Source of the DNA: Anisus vortex
Taxonomy: Eukaryota > Mollusca > Gastropoda > Planorbidae
Assembly: GCA_949126835.1 (NCBI GenBank)
Contig: OX421508.1
Coordinates: 15,268,272-15,332,271, forward strand
Length of the DNA: 64,000 nt
Reading direction: 5' to 3'
Below are positions 23,270 through 35,200 of the stretch, piece after piece. The notes under the pieces were generated by a model. That model was not told where the DNA came from and ran no database searches. It worked only from the letters and a program-made list of their open reading frames with translations. Position 1 is the stretch's first letter, and each line of letters starts with the position of its first letter. Both the position numbers and the translations under genes were made by a program.

Positions 23270-23745
23270 TTTTAAGTTGCATTTTCTGTCTGTCTGCAAT
23301 GGTGCAAAAATTGGCTTTGATATTTCTACCACTTCCCGTTGTCCGATCGAGCTGAAATTTGGACAGCAGACTTGCCCCGACTAACAATACATCCTATCAA
23401 ATTTTCAGTTAAAACAACTTAATAATACTACACTTATGACAATATTCATTTCTTAAAAGGAAAGTATAAGAAAATGTTTGGTTTCACTTTAAAAATGCCT
23501 GTGCAACTTTTTATAGTTTTTCGGCGCAAAACTAGAAAAAAAATATTATGCGCTAAGATTATTTTTATAACAATTCATATGGAGTAAGGAGATATTTTTG
23601 AGATTTGCGACACAGATATTTTTTCTGTTCGTTTCATTTGCAGTAGTCAATCAATTATTTAATTACATGATGGTAAACTTAGTTTGCAAATAAAGGGAGT
23701 ATAATGAAAACTTAGTTTTTATGGTTTTCTTGTTGCCTCAATAAT
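23270..23745 (-). repeat. Dispersed repeat, intact copy
   Basis: Contiguous relative, in inverted orientation, of the two fragments at 11530-11740 and 14240-14515. It contains 'tctgtctgtctgcaatgg' at one edge and 'ggtaaacttagtttgcaaat' at the other. No coding capacity. Probably a non-autonomous transposon or long SINE-like repeat; class unknown. Confidence 0.72.
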
Positions 23746-24434
23746 ATGCTTTCATATTTTAAAATTTGTGCATTGCAATATTACATTGTCAAAATACAGT
23801 TCTGCTAATACAGACAAGGGGGTCACCACAGGGGTTCTTCTGTACAAATTATTTGCTCTTGCTAAAGGCTCCAAAAATACAATCAAGAGAATTTGTATCC
23901 TTTTGTCCAAAGAAACTACCGTAATAATAATCCCAACATGATAATAATAAGAACATGTCTAAGTACATTTTGTAAGAAAAATATTCTTCCACTTTAAAGA
24001 GTCAGTTTACAATGATAATAATAACAAAACATTTGTAAGATAATGTACACTTTAGCATTTTGGCTAATTTATTTATTAATTTCACAGAGCAATACATAAA
24101 CAAAATATTCTTACAGATTGCAAAGGATTGCAGGGATTGCAATTGAAACATGTTAAAGAAATTCTCCTAACTACAAATAATATTTTTAAAAAATCACAAT
24201 GATTTCATGTTTTCACTTACTTAGTGAAATACATATAATATACATAAATTTATATAGCTCTGTGTATATTTCATTCTCTAAGAGTTTATTACTAGAAATT
24301 CATTTTAAGTTAACCAACTATAGATCAAAGAATAGCATAAGACTTTTTCTGTAAAAACATTAATAAGCTTTTGGAGGAAACCACATTTGTTGTAAATAAT
24401 GTATACTTCTGCTACTGTATTGAGCTGAGACTTT

Positions 24435-24870
24435 GAGAACCAAGACCACGACCAGTCCTTTATCAATAACTCTTTAAGAAGGATTCTTGGGATTCACTGG
24501 ACAGACAGGATCAGCAACCTGAAACTGTGGCAGCAGACAAAGCAGAAGCCAGTAGAACAAGAGATCCTCCAGAGAGGAAGGCGATGGATTGTCCATAAAC
24601 TAAAAAAATCTGCTTCCAGCACAACTAGGCATCCCTAACCCTGAATTGGAAAATGAAAAAGAGGTCAGCCGAGGAACACTTGGCTCAGACAGGTGGAAGC
24701 AGATGCCGAGGAACTTGGGGAAAGCTGGTGAAACTGGCCCAGGATAGAGATGCCTGGAGGACCCTTGTTGGTGGCCTTAGACCACTGAATAAGGATCAGC
24801 TGCTGTTCCTCAAGGACGAGGTCAAAAGAAGAAGAATTTACATGACAAAATGTAGAACAAAAATTCTTAA
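24435..24870 (+). pseudogene. RTE-like LINE C-terminal remnant
   Basis: Frames give RRILGIHWTDRISNLKLW and, after a shift, the segment KRKRGRPRNTWRRQVEAD followed by DRDAWRTLVGGLRP. These are the standard C-terminal landmarks of LINE polymerases. It ends in a purine-rich stretch like other copies. Broken by frameshifts. Confidence 0.8.
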
Positions 24871-25766
24871 ATAATTTTATAAGATGAGAATGAGTTCAAA
24901 GAAAGGAAAACTTTACACACAATCATCAACTTAGAATTGAACAGGTAAAATTAATCAGAACATTATTTTAATGTTTTGATGTGTGTTTAAACATATCTTT
25001 TTATAGGTCAGTGTCTACAAGGCAAATAAAGTCACTTTGCTTCAAATTAAATCAGACCATTTAAATATGTTTACAGATTTTAAGATCACCAACTGAATAA
25101 GCACTATGTCTTGGCTTTTTTTAATAACCCAAGAAACAGATGAAACAAAAGCAAAATGCTTCATAAATCAAGGTCATATGAAAGTATGAACAATAGATTG
25201 AATGGCAAATATATACAACCTTCTTTTGCAAAATATTAAATGTACATTTCTATTAACAAATTAAGCACCATAACTTCTTAATATATATCCCTAAATATAC
25301 CAGTGATGCAGATGAAAAGATGGCTGCCTATTGCATGTAGAAATAAATCAAACTTACTTAAACATTTTTTAACAAACAACCTTTCCATTTAACAAGATAT
25401 TTGTTGTCAATATATATTGTGGTGTACTCAGCTATAAAAAGCACTTTGTCGCAATAAATTATAAAAAATGATTTAATGTACAAACACATTAAATGCCTTT
25501 TTTAGATAAAATCTTCATATATATGGTTGGTGGTTATATAATTAAAATGAAGAAAATACAATCAAATCAACTACAAGCAAAATTATGTCTACATTTATAC
25601 ATTTTTTGATTGTCCTCTATTTGTATAATATAAAGATTTGATTTTCACTAACTATATATATAAAGCAAGCTATTTACTAATTAGAATAAATTATTTGTTA
25701 AATATTTAGTAAAATCTAACATCAAATTTTTCTATCAATAATATTAACTAGTATAACAATGGGAGA
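24871..25766. other. 3' flank of the GPCR gene
   Basis: AT-rich sequence downstream of the minus-strand receptor gene, presumably containing its 3' untranslated region. I could not choose a polyadenylation signal with confidence, and no other gene is visible. Confidence 0.4.
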
Positions 25767-25922
25767 TCATCTTTGTAGAATGGGTTTGCTGAGGTTGTTG
25801 TCCCCATCAATGTCTGCTGGCTCTTCATCAAACAAACTTCTGTCACTGTCTGTGTTGAATGTGGCGTAGGAGTAGGGGTACTCCCTAATTTTTTGTCTCG
25901 AACGGTGATTAAGGATAGCAAG
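25767..25922 (-). CDS. GPCR last exon: cytoplasmic tail
   Basis: The acceptor 'ctttaaccttcag' precedes CTTGCTATCC. It encodes 51 residues in phase 0, including SRQKIREYPYSYATFN and an acidic stretch DEEPADIDGDNN, then TGA at 25769-25767. The exact acceptor is inferred from the pyrimidine tract and phase; an open frame extends a little further upstream. Confidence 0.8.
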   Translation of the reverse strand, partial: LAILNHRSRQKIREYPYSYATFNTDSDRSLFDEEPADIDGDNNLSKPILQR

Positions 25923-26230
25923 CTGAAGGTTAAAGAGCATTGGAGTATGGGTGATGTAATTCATGCAGAAAATATTGAAATTACCTAATATATGATGAGC
26001 AGGGATAAGCTAAAAAAATGTTAATGTTGATTAGTGTAATTTTTTAAAAACTATTTAGCTTTATGCTTAAAGTGATTTAGGCTTAAATTCACTAAAAACT
26101 TTTTTTTTCTTTGAAATGAATGTACCAAAATAAATTAATAGAACACATTTGTCTATCAGTTTAATTGCCATGCAGGAAAAATAATCACTTTTCAGCAAAG
26201 ACTTTTCCCAATTAAAATATTGATATATAA

Positions 26231-26261
<31 letters not shown>

Positions 26262-29200
26262 ATAAAAAAATGTATTTAGCTATATTAAATATATTTCAAA
26301 GTCTGTGATTTTTATTTATAGATTTTCTGCTCAGTAATTTTTTTTTAACTAAAAACTATTTGGCAAATACCAGAGGTTTGATTTTGAAGATATATATCTT
26401 TAAATTTTCATGACCATTCAAACTAAGCTTTAAAATAAAAAAGCTGATAAAACTTATCACTAATTTAATGCATGAATTAATCCTAAAACTAAGCCAAGCA
26501 ATTCAAAGTTGTAACTAAAGACATGTAATTGTAGCTATCAAAGAATAAATAATTACAATGGACTGAATTTATTATAAACAAAATGTTATAAAGTTTGCAC
26601 TAATTAGGGTCAAAAGGAAGCATAAAAGGAAATGTTTGTTTATATATGAGTAATGGGTGGGTGGGTGGGCGGGGCTCCAACATAGACTTTAATTAATGAA
26701 GCTGAATAAATAATTTCTATTTATTTTATTTAATTGGAATAGAAATAAATAGTAGTAACAAAACTAATAGAATATAAATTCACAGCAATGCCTAGTCATC
26801 ACAATCGGCTTAGAAAATAGTTATACACTCAGGCATAAAACAAAATATATACACCACAGATGTACCACAATGTAACATATATACAGCAGAGATGTACCAC
26901 AATGTACCATATATACAGCAGAGATGTACCACAATGTACCATTTATACAGCACAGATGTACCACAATGTACCATATATACAGCAGAGATGTACCACAATG
27001 TACCATATATACAGCACAGATGTACCACAATGTACCATATATACAGCAGAGATGTACCACAATGTACCATATATACAGCAGACATGTACCACAATGTACC
27101 ATATATACAGCACAGATGTACCACAATGTACCACATATACAGCACAGATGTACCACAATGTATCATATATACAGCACAGATGTACCACAATGTACCATAT
27201 ATACAGCAGAGATGTACCACAATGTAGCATATATAAACCACAGATGTACCACGATGTACCATATATACAGCACAGATGTACCACAATGTACCATATATAC
27301 ACCACAGATGTACCACAATGTACCATATATACACCACAGATGTTTCACAATGTACCATATATACAGCACAGATGTACCACAATGTACCATATATACACCA
27401 CAGATGTACGACAATGTAACATTTATACAGCACAGATGTACCACAATGTAACATATATACAGCAGAGATGTACCACAATGTACCATATATACAGCAGAGA
27501 TGTACCACAATATATCATATATACAGCAGAGATGTACCACAATGTACCATATATACAGCAGAGATGTACCACAATGTAACATATATACACCACAGATGTA
27601 CCACAATGTACCATATATACAGCACAGATGTACCACAATGTACCATACATACAGCACAGATGAACCACAATGTACCATATATACAGCACAGATGTACCAC
27701 AATGTACCATATATACAGCAGAGATGTACCACAATGTACCATATATGCAGCACAGATGTACCACAATGTACCATATATACAGCACAGATGTACCACAATG
27801 TACCATATATACAGCAGAGATGTACCACAATGTACCATATATACAGCACAGATGTACCACAATGTACTATATATACACCACAGATGTACCACAATGTACC
27901 ATATATACAGCACAGATGTACCACAATGTACCCTTTATGCAACACAGATGTACCACAATGTACCATAAATACAGCACAGATGTACTACAATGTACTATAT
28001 AGTGTTCTACTTTTTAACATTCTTATTCCTATATGTGTGTATTTAGGACACACATTCTTAGGTAAAATTAATTTTAAAAATATGGTGGGGCTTTGTTTTT
28101 GTTTTTTCAATGATAAAGGAATTTGTCAAAAAACTAATTAAATTATTGAAATAGTGTCTTACTTGGAGAAAAAAAGTTTTTCCATTCTTAATTCAATAAT
28201 TCTTACAATATGCAGTACAAAAACACTTTAGATGTGTATTTTAATAAGGATTAATTTAATAAAAGCAAGAAAAGTAAGAAAAATATGCATGTGAGAAATT
28301 GTTGACACTGAAATGAAATGTTTTTTGACATATATAATGTGTACTGTGGCATTCAACAAAAAGGTTCTCACCTTGATTTCACTAGGTCTCAACTTGGACA
28401 GTGTATCTTTGTCCACTCCAAAAGCTATGGCATTAAGTGCACCTAATTTTGAGAAAATGACAATACAGTAAATTGAACTGACTAAAATATTTTTTTTTCT
28501 ATTAGGGATGATGGCATCCTAAATTATAATTATCTACGTCATGGGTGGGCAAACTAAGGCATGCAGGCCACATGCGGCCCGGCAACTGACAGTATGCGGC
28601 CCTCGAAGGCATTTAGAAATCTTTACTTTCTTTTAAAGATATTTTTTTGAATTTTACAGAATTTCATATAGGTATATTTTTGATACAAATTTCTTTGTAT
28701 TTTTCTATCTTTGTAAACAGTCCTTGACTTTTGTAAAATACTGATTAAAAAAAAATTAAGCCATTTAATTTTAATATATAGAAATATATATCGACATTTT
28801 AAAGTTAATTTAATGAAAAACATATTCTCAGACGAATAAAATGATTTACTTTCCAGAGAATTTTAAATTAAACGTTTTTTTGGCTGTTAGATCTAGACAT
28901 TATTTTAACATTTACAATGTGCAAATAAATTTATTTGTTGTAGTCTTGATATATTTCTAAAATTATTTTCACACACAGCCGTAAAAAAGATTTGTTGCAT
29001 TTCCTTTTTAAAGTTTGGTAAAATTTTAACTGTTAGAATTTTATTAAAACAATGAGTGTTACTAAAAGAAACTTAAGATTGGAGATAAATACAGTGCTTT
29101 GAATGATGAATAGTACTGTTTTTAAAAAGTTGGTAACAAATCAGTTTACTTATGTGGCCGTCCTAAAGGAAAACAATTTAAAAGGACATCACCAAACAAA

Positions 29201-32200
29201 CAAAACCTTCCGTTTACGGATATCATTTCAGAAACCAAATAGACGGAAAGGACATGCCATGAGCTTGTGAAAATTTTGGAGAAACAGCAAACAGCTTTCA
29301 CTAAATATTCTTCAATTCAAGATGCTGCAACAGAAAAACAATAACAACAAGAGATCACAATCCATGGTTCAATGAACAAGTAGGTCAGCAGAAACATGTT
29401 GGGCAAAGAAGAGAGAGAATATGGAAACGGTATAAAGAAAATTACCAGTGGAAAGCCATGTGTGTTGAAAGAGCTAAATACAGAAGACTGATAAAAGAAA
29501 CAAAAAGAAAGCTACTTGGTGAGAAAGTAAAACACGCTAAGCATGAGACAAAAGAACTAAAGAAAGCTACTTGGTGAGAAACTAAAACAAGCTGAGCATG
29601 AGACAAAGGAACTAAAGAAAGCTACTTGGTGAGAAAATAAAACACGCTGAGCATGAGACAAAGGAACTAAAGAAAGCTACTTGGTGAGGAAATAAAACAC
29701 GCTGAGCATGAGACAAAGGAACTAAAGAAAGCTACTTGGTGAGAAACTAAAACAAGCTGAGCATGAGACAAAGGAACTAAAGAAAGCTACTTGGTGAGAA
29801 AATAAAACACGCTGAGCATGAGACAAAGGAACTAAAGAAAGCTACTTGGTGAGAAACTAAAACAAGCTGAGCATGAGACAAAGGAACTAAAGAAAGCTAC
29901 TTGGTGAGAAAATAAAACACGCTGAGCATGAGACAAAGGAACTAAAGAAAGCTACTTGGTGAGAAACTAAAACAAGCTGAGTGTGACACAAAGGAACTAA
30001 AGAAAGCTACTTGGTGAGAAAGTAAAACACGCTGAGCATGAGACAAAGGAACTAAAGAAAGCTACTTGGTGAGAAAGTAAAACAAGCTGAGTGTGACACA
30101 AAGGAACTAAAGAAAGCTACTTGGTGAGAAAATAAAAAAAGCTGAGCATGAGACAAAGGAACTAAAGAAAGCTACTTGGTGAGAAAGTAAAACAAGCTGA
30201 GCATGAGACAAAGGAACTAAAGAAAGCTACTTGGTGAAAAACTAAAACAAGCTGAGTGTGACACAAAGGAACTAAAGAAAGCTACTTGGTGAGAAAATAA
30301 AACAAGCTGAGCATGAGACAAAGGAACTAAAGAAAGCTACTTGTTGAGAAAATAAAACACGCTGAGCATGAGACAAAGGAACTAAAGAAAGCTACTTGGT
30401 GAGAAAATAAAACACGCTGAGCATGAGACAAAGGAACTAAAGAAAGGTACTTGGTGAGAAACTAAAACAAGCTGAGCATGAGACAAAAGAACTAAAGAAA
30501 GCTACTTGGTGAGAAAATAAAACACGCTGAGCATGAGACAAAGGAACTAAAGAAAGCTACTTGGTGAGAAACTAAAACAAGCTGAGCATGAGACAAAAGA
30601 ACTAAAGAAAGCTACTTGGTGAGAAAATAAAACACGCTGAGCATGAGACAAAGGAACTAAAGAAAGCTACTTGGTGAGAAACTAAAACAAGCTGAGTGTG
30701 ACACAAAGGAACTAAAGAAAGCTACTTGGTGAGAAAGTAAAACACGCTGAGCATGAGACAAAGGAACTAAAGAAAGCTACTTGGTGAGAAAGTAAAACAA
30801 GCTGAGTGTGACACAAAGGAACTAAAGAAAGCTACTTGGTGAGAAAATAAAACAAGCTGAGCATGAGACAAAGGAACTAAAGAAAGCTACTTGGTGAGAA
30901 ACTAAAACAAGCTGAGTGTGACACAAAGGAACTAAAGAAAGCTACTTGGTGAGAAAATAAAACACGCTGAGCATGAGACAAAGGAACTAAAGAAAGCTAC
31001 TTGGTGAGAAACTAAAACAAGCTGAGTGTGACACAAAGGAACTAAAGAAAGCTACTTGGTGAGAAAGTAAAACACGCTGAGCATGAGACAAAGGAACTAA
31101 AGAAAGCTACTTGGTGAGAAAGTAAAACAAGCTGAGTGTGACACAAAGGAACTAAAGAAAGCTACTTGGTGAGAAAATAAAACAAGCTGAGCATGAGACA
31201 AAGGAACTAAAGAAAGCTACTTGGTGAGAAACTAAAACAAGCTGAGTGTGACACAAAGGAACTAAAGAAAGCTACTTGGTGAGAAAATAAAACACGCTGA
31301 GCATGAGACAAAGGAACTAAAGAAAGCTACTTGGTGAGAAACTAAAACAAGCTGAGTGTGACACAAAGGAACTAAAGAAAGCTACTTGGTGAGAAAGTAA
31401 AACACGCTGAGCATGAGACAAAGGAACTAAAGAAAGCTACTTGGTGAGAAAGTAAAACAAGCTGAGTGTGACACAAAGGAACTAAAGAAAGCTACTTGGT
31501 GAGAAAATAAAACAAGCTGAGCATGAGACAAAGGAACTAAAGAAAGCTACTTGGTGAGAAACTAAAACAAGCTGAGTGTGACACAAAGGAACTAAAGAAA
31601 GCTACTTGGTGAGAAAATAAAACAAGCTGAGCATGAGACAAAGGAACTAAAGAAAGCTACTTGGTGAGAAACTAAAACAAGCTGAGCATGAGACAAAGGA
31701 ACTAAAGAAAGCTACTTGGTGAGAAAGTAAAACACGCTGAGCATGAGACAAAGGAACTAAAGAAAGCTACTTGGTGAGAAAGTAAAACAAGCTGAGTGTG
31801 ACACAAAGGAACTAAAGAAAGCTACTTGGTGAGAAAGTAAAACACGCTGAGCATGAGACAAAGGAACTAAAGAAAGCTACTTGGTGAAAAAATAAAACAC
31901 GCTGAGCATGAGACAAAGGAACTAAAGAAAGCTACTTGGTGAGAAACTAAAACAAGCTGAGTGTGACACAAAGGAACTAAAGAAAGCTACTTGGTGAGAA
32001 AGTAAAACAAGCTGAGCATGAGACAAAGGAACTAAAGAAAGCTACTTGGGGTGAGAAAATAAAACACGCTGAGCATGAGACAAAGGAACTAAAGAAAGCT
32101 ACTTGGTGAGAAACTAAAACAAGCTGAGCATGAGACAAAGGAACTAAAGAAAGCTACTTGGTGAGAAACTAAAACAAGCTGAGTGTGACACAAAGGAACT

Positions 32201-35200
32201 AAAGAAAGCTACTTGGTGAGAAAGTAAAACACGCTGAGCATGAGACAAAGGAACTAAAGAAAGCTACTTGGTGAGAAAGTAAAACACGCTGAGCATGAGA
32301 CAAAGGAACTAAAGAAAGCTACTTGGTGAGAAAGTAAAACAAGCTTAGCATGAGACAAAGGAACTAAAGAAAGCTACTTGGTGAGAAAGTAAAACAAGCT
32401 GAGCATGAGACAAAGGAACTAAAGAAAGCTACTTGGTGAGAAACTAAAACAAGCTGAGTGTGACACAAAGGAACTAAAGAAAGCTACTTGGTGAGAAAAT
32501 AAAACATGCTGAGCATGAGACAAAGGAACTAAAGAAAGCTACTTGGTGAGAAAATAAAACACGCTGAGCATGAGACAAAGGAACTAAAGAAATCTACTTG
32601 GTGAGAAACTAAAACAAGCTGAGTGTGACACAAAGGAACTAAAGAAAGCTACTTGGTGAGAAAGTAAAACAAGCCGAGCATGAGACAAAGGAACTAAAGA
32701 AAGCTACTTGGTGAGAAAATAAAACACGCTGAGCATGAGACAAAGGAACTAAAGAAAGCTACTTGGTAAGAAAGTAAAACAAGCTGAGCATGAGACAAAG
32801 GAACTAAAGAAAGCTACTTGGTAAGAAACTAAAACAAGCTGAGCATGAGACAAAGGAACTAAAGAAAGCTACTTGGTGAGAAAGTAAAACACGCTGAGCA
32901 TGAGACAAAGGAACTAAAGAAAGCTACTTGGTGAGAAACTAAAACAAGCTGAGTGTGACACAAAGGAACTAAAGAAAGCTACTTGGTGAGAAAGTAAAAC
33001 ACGCTGAGCATGAGACAAAGGAACTAAAGAAAGCTACTTGGTGAGAAAATAAAACACGCTGAGCATGAGACAAAGGAACTAAAGAAAGCTACTTGGTGAG
33101 AAACTAAAACAAGCTGAGTGTGACACAAAGGAACTAAAGAAAGCTACTTGGTGAGAAAGTAAAACAAGCTGAGCATGAGACAAAGGAACTAAAGAAAGCT
33201 ACTTGGGGTGAGAAAATAAAACACGCTGAGCATGAGACAAAGGAACTAAAGAAAGCTACTTGGTGAGAAACTAAAACAAGCTGAGCATGAGACAAAGGAA
33301 CTAAAGAAAGCTACTTGGTGAGAAACTAAAACAAGCTGAGTGTGACACAAAGGAACTAAAGAAAGCTACTTGGTGAGAAAGTAAAACACGCTGAGCATGA
33401 GACAAAGGAACTAAAGAAAGCTACTTGGTGAGAAAGTAAAACACGCTGAGCATGAGACAAAGGAACTAAAGAAAGCTACTTGGTGAGAAAGTAAAACAAG
33501 CTTAGCATGAGACAAAGGAACTAAAGAAAGCTACTTGGTGAGAAAGTAAAACAAGCTGAGCATGAGACAAAGGAACTAAAGAAAGCTACTTGGTGAGAAA
33601 CTAAAACAAGCTGAGTGTGACACAAAGGAACTAAAGAAAGCTACTTGGTGAGAAAATAAAACATGCTGAGCATGAGACAAAGGAACTAAAGAAAGCTACT
33701 TGGTGAGAAAATAAAACACGCTGAGCATGAGACAAAGGAACTAAAGAAATCTACTTGGTGAGAAACTAAAACAAGCTGAGTGTGACACAAAGGAACTAAA
33801 AAAAGCTACTTGGTGAGAAAGTAAAACAAGCCGAGCATGAGACAAAGGAACTAAAGAAAGCTACTTGGTGAGAAAATAAAACACGCTGAGCATGAGACAA
33901 AGGAACTAAAGAAAGCTACTTGGTGAGAAACTAAAACAAGCTGAGTGTGACACAAAGGAACTAAAGAAAGCTACTTGGTAAGAAAGTAAAACAAGCTGAG
34001 CATGAGACAAAGGAACTAAAGAAAGCTACTTGGTAAGAAAGTAAAACAAGCTGAGCATGAGACAAAGGAACTAAAGAAAGCTACTTGGTAAGAAAGTAAA
34101 ACAAGCTGAGCATGAGACAAAGGAACTAAAGAAAGCTACTTGGTCAGAAAGTAAAACACGCTTAGCATGAGACAAAGGAACTAAAGAAAGCTACTTGGTG
34201 AGAAACTAAAACAAGCTGAGCATGAGACAAAGGAACTAAAGAAAGCTACTTGGTAAGAAAGTAAAACAAGCTGAGCATGAGACAAAGGAACTAAAGAAAG
34301 CTACTTGGGGTGAGAAAATAAAACACGCTGAGCATGAGACAAAGGAACTAAAGAAAGCTACTTGGTGAGAAAGTAAAACAAGCTGAGCATGAGACAAAGG
34401 AACTAAAGAAAGCTACTTGGTGAGAAAATAAAACACGCTGAGCATGAGACAAAGGAACTAAAGAAAGCTACTTGGTGAGGAAATAAAACACGCTGAGCAT
34501 GAGACAAAGGAACTAAAGAAAGCTACTTGGTGAGGAAATAAAACACGCTGAGCATGAGACAAAGGAACTAAAGAAAGCTACTTGGTGAGGAAATAAAACA
34601 CGCTGAGCATGAGACAAAGGAACTAAAGAAAGCTACTTGGTGAGGAAATAAAACAAGCTGAGCATGAGACAAAGGAACTAAAGAAAGCTACTTGGTGAGG
34701 AAATAAAACACGCTGAGCATGAGACAAAGGAACTAAAGAAAGGTACTTGGTGAGGAAATAAAACACGCTGAGCATGAGACAAAGGAACTAAAGAAAGGTA
34801 CTTGGTGAGGAAATAAAACACGCTGAGCATGAGACAAAGGAACTAAAGAAAGCTACTTGGTGAGAAAGTAAAACACGCTGAGCATGAGACAAAGGAACTA
34901 AAGAAAGCTACTTGGTAAGAAAGTAAAACAAGCTGAGCATGAGACAAAGGAACTAAAGAAAGCTACTTGGTGAGAAAGTAAAACAAGCTGAGCATGAGAC
35001 AAAGGAACTAAAGAAAGCTACTTGGTAAGAAAGTAAAACAAGCTGAGCATGAGACAAAGGAACTAAAGAAAGCTACTTGGTGAGAAAGTAAAACACGCTG
35101 AGCATGAGACAAAGGAACTAAAGAAAGCTACTTGGTGAGAAAGTAAAACACGCTGAGCATGAGACAAAGGAACTAAAGAAAGCTACTTGGTAAGAAAGTA

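Noticed and set aside
26810..28141. Many overlapping long open frames on both strands
   Set aside because: The 32-bp array lacks stops in all frames. Typical repeat artefact.
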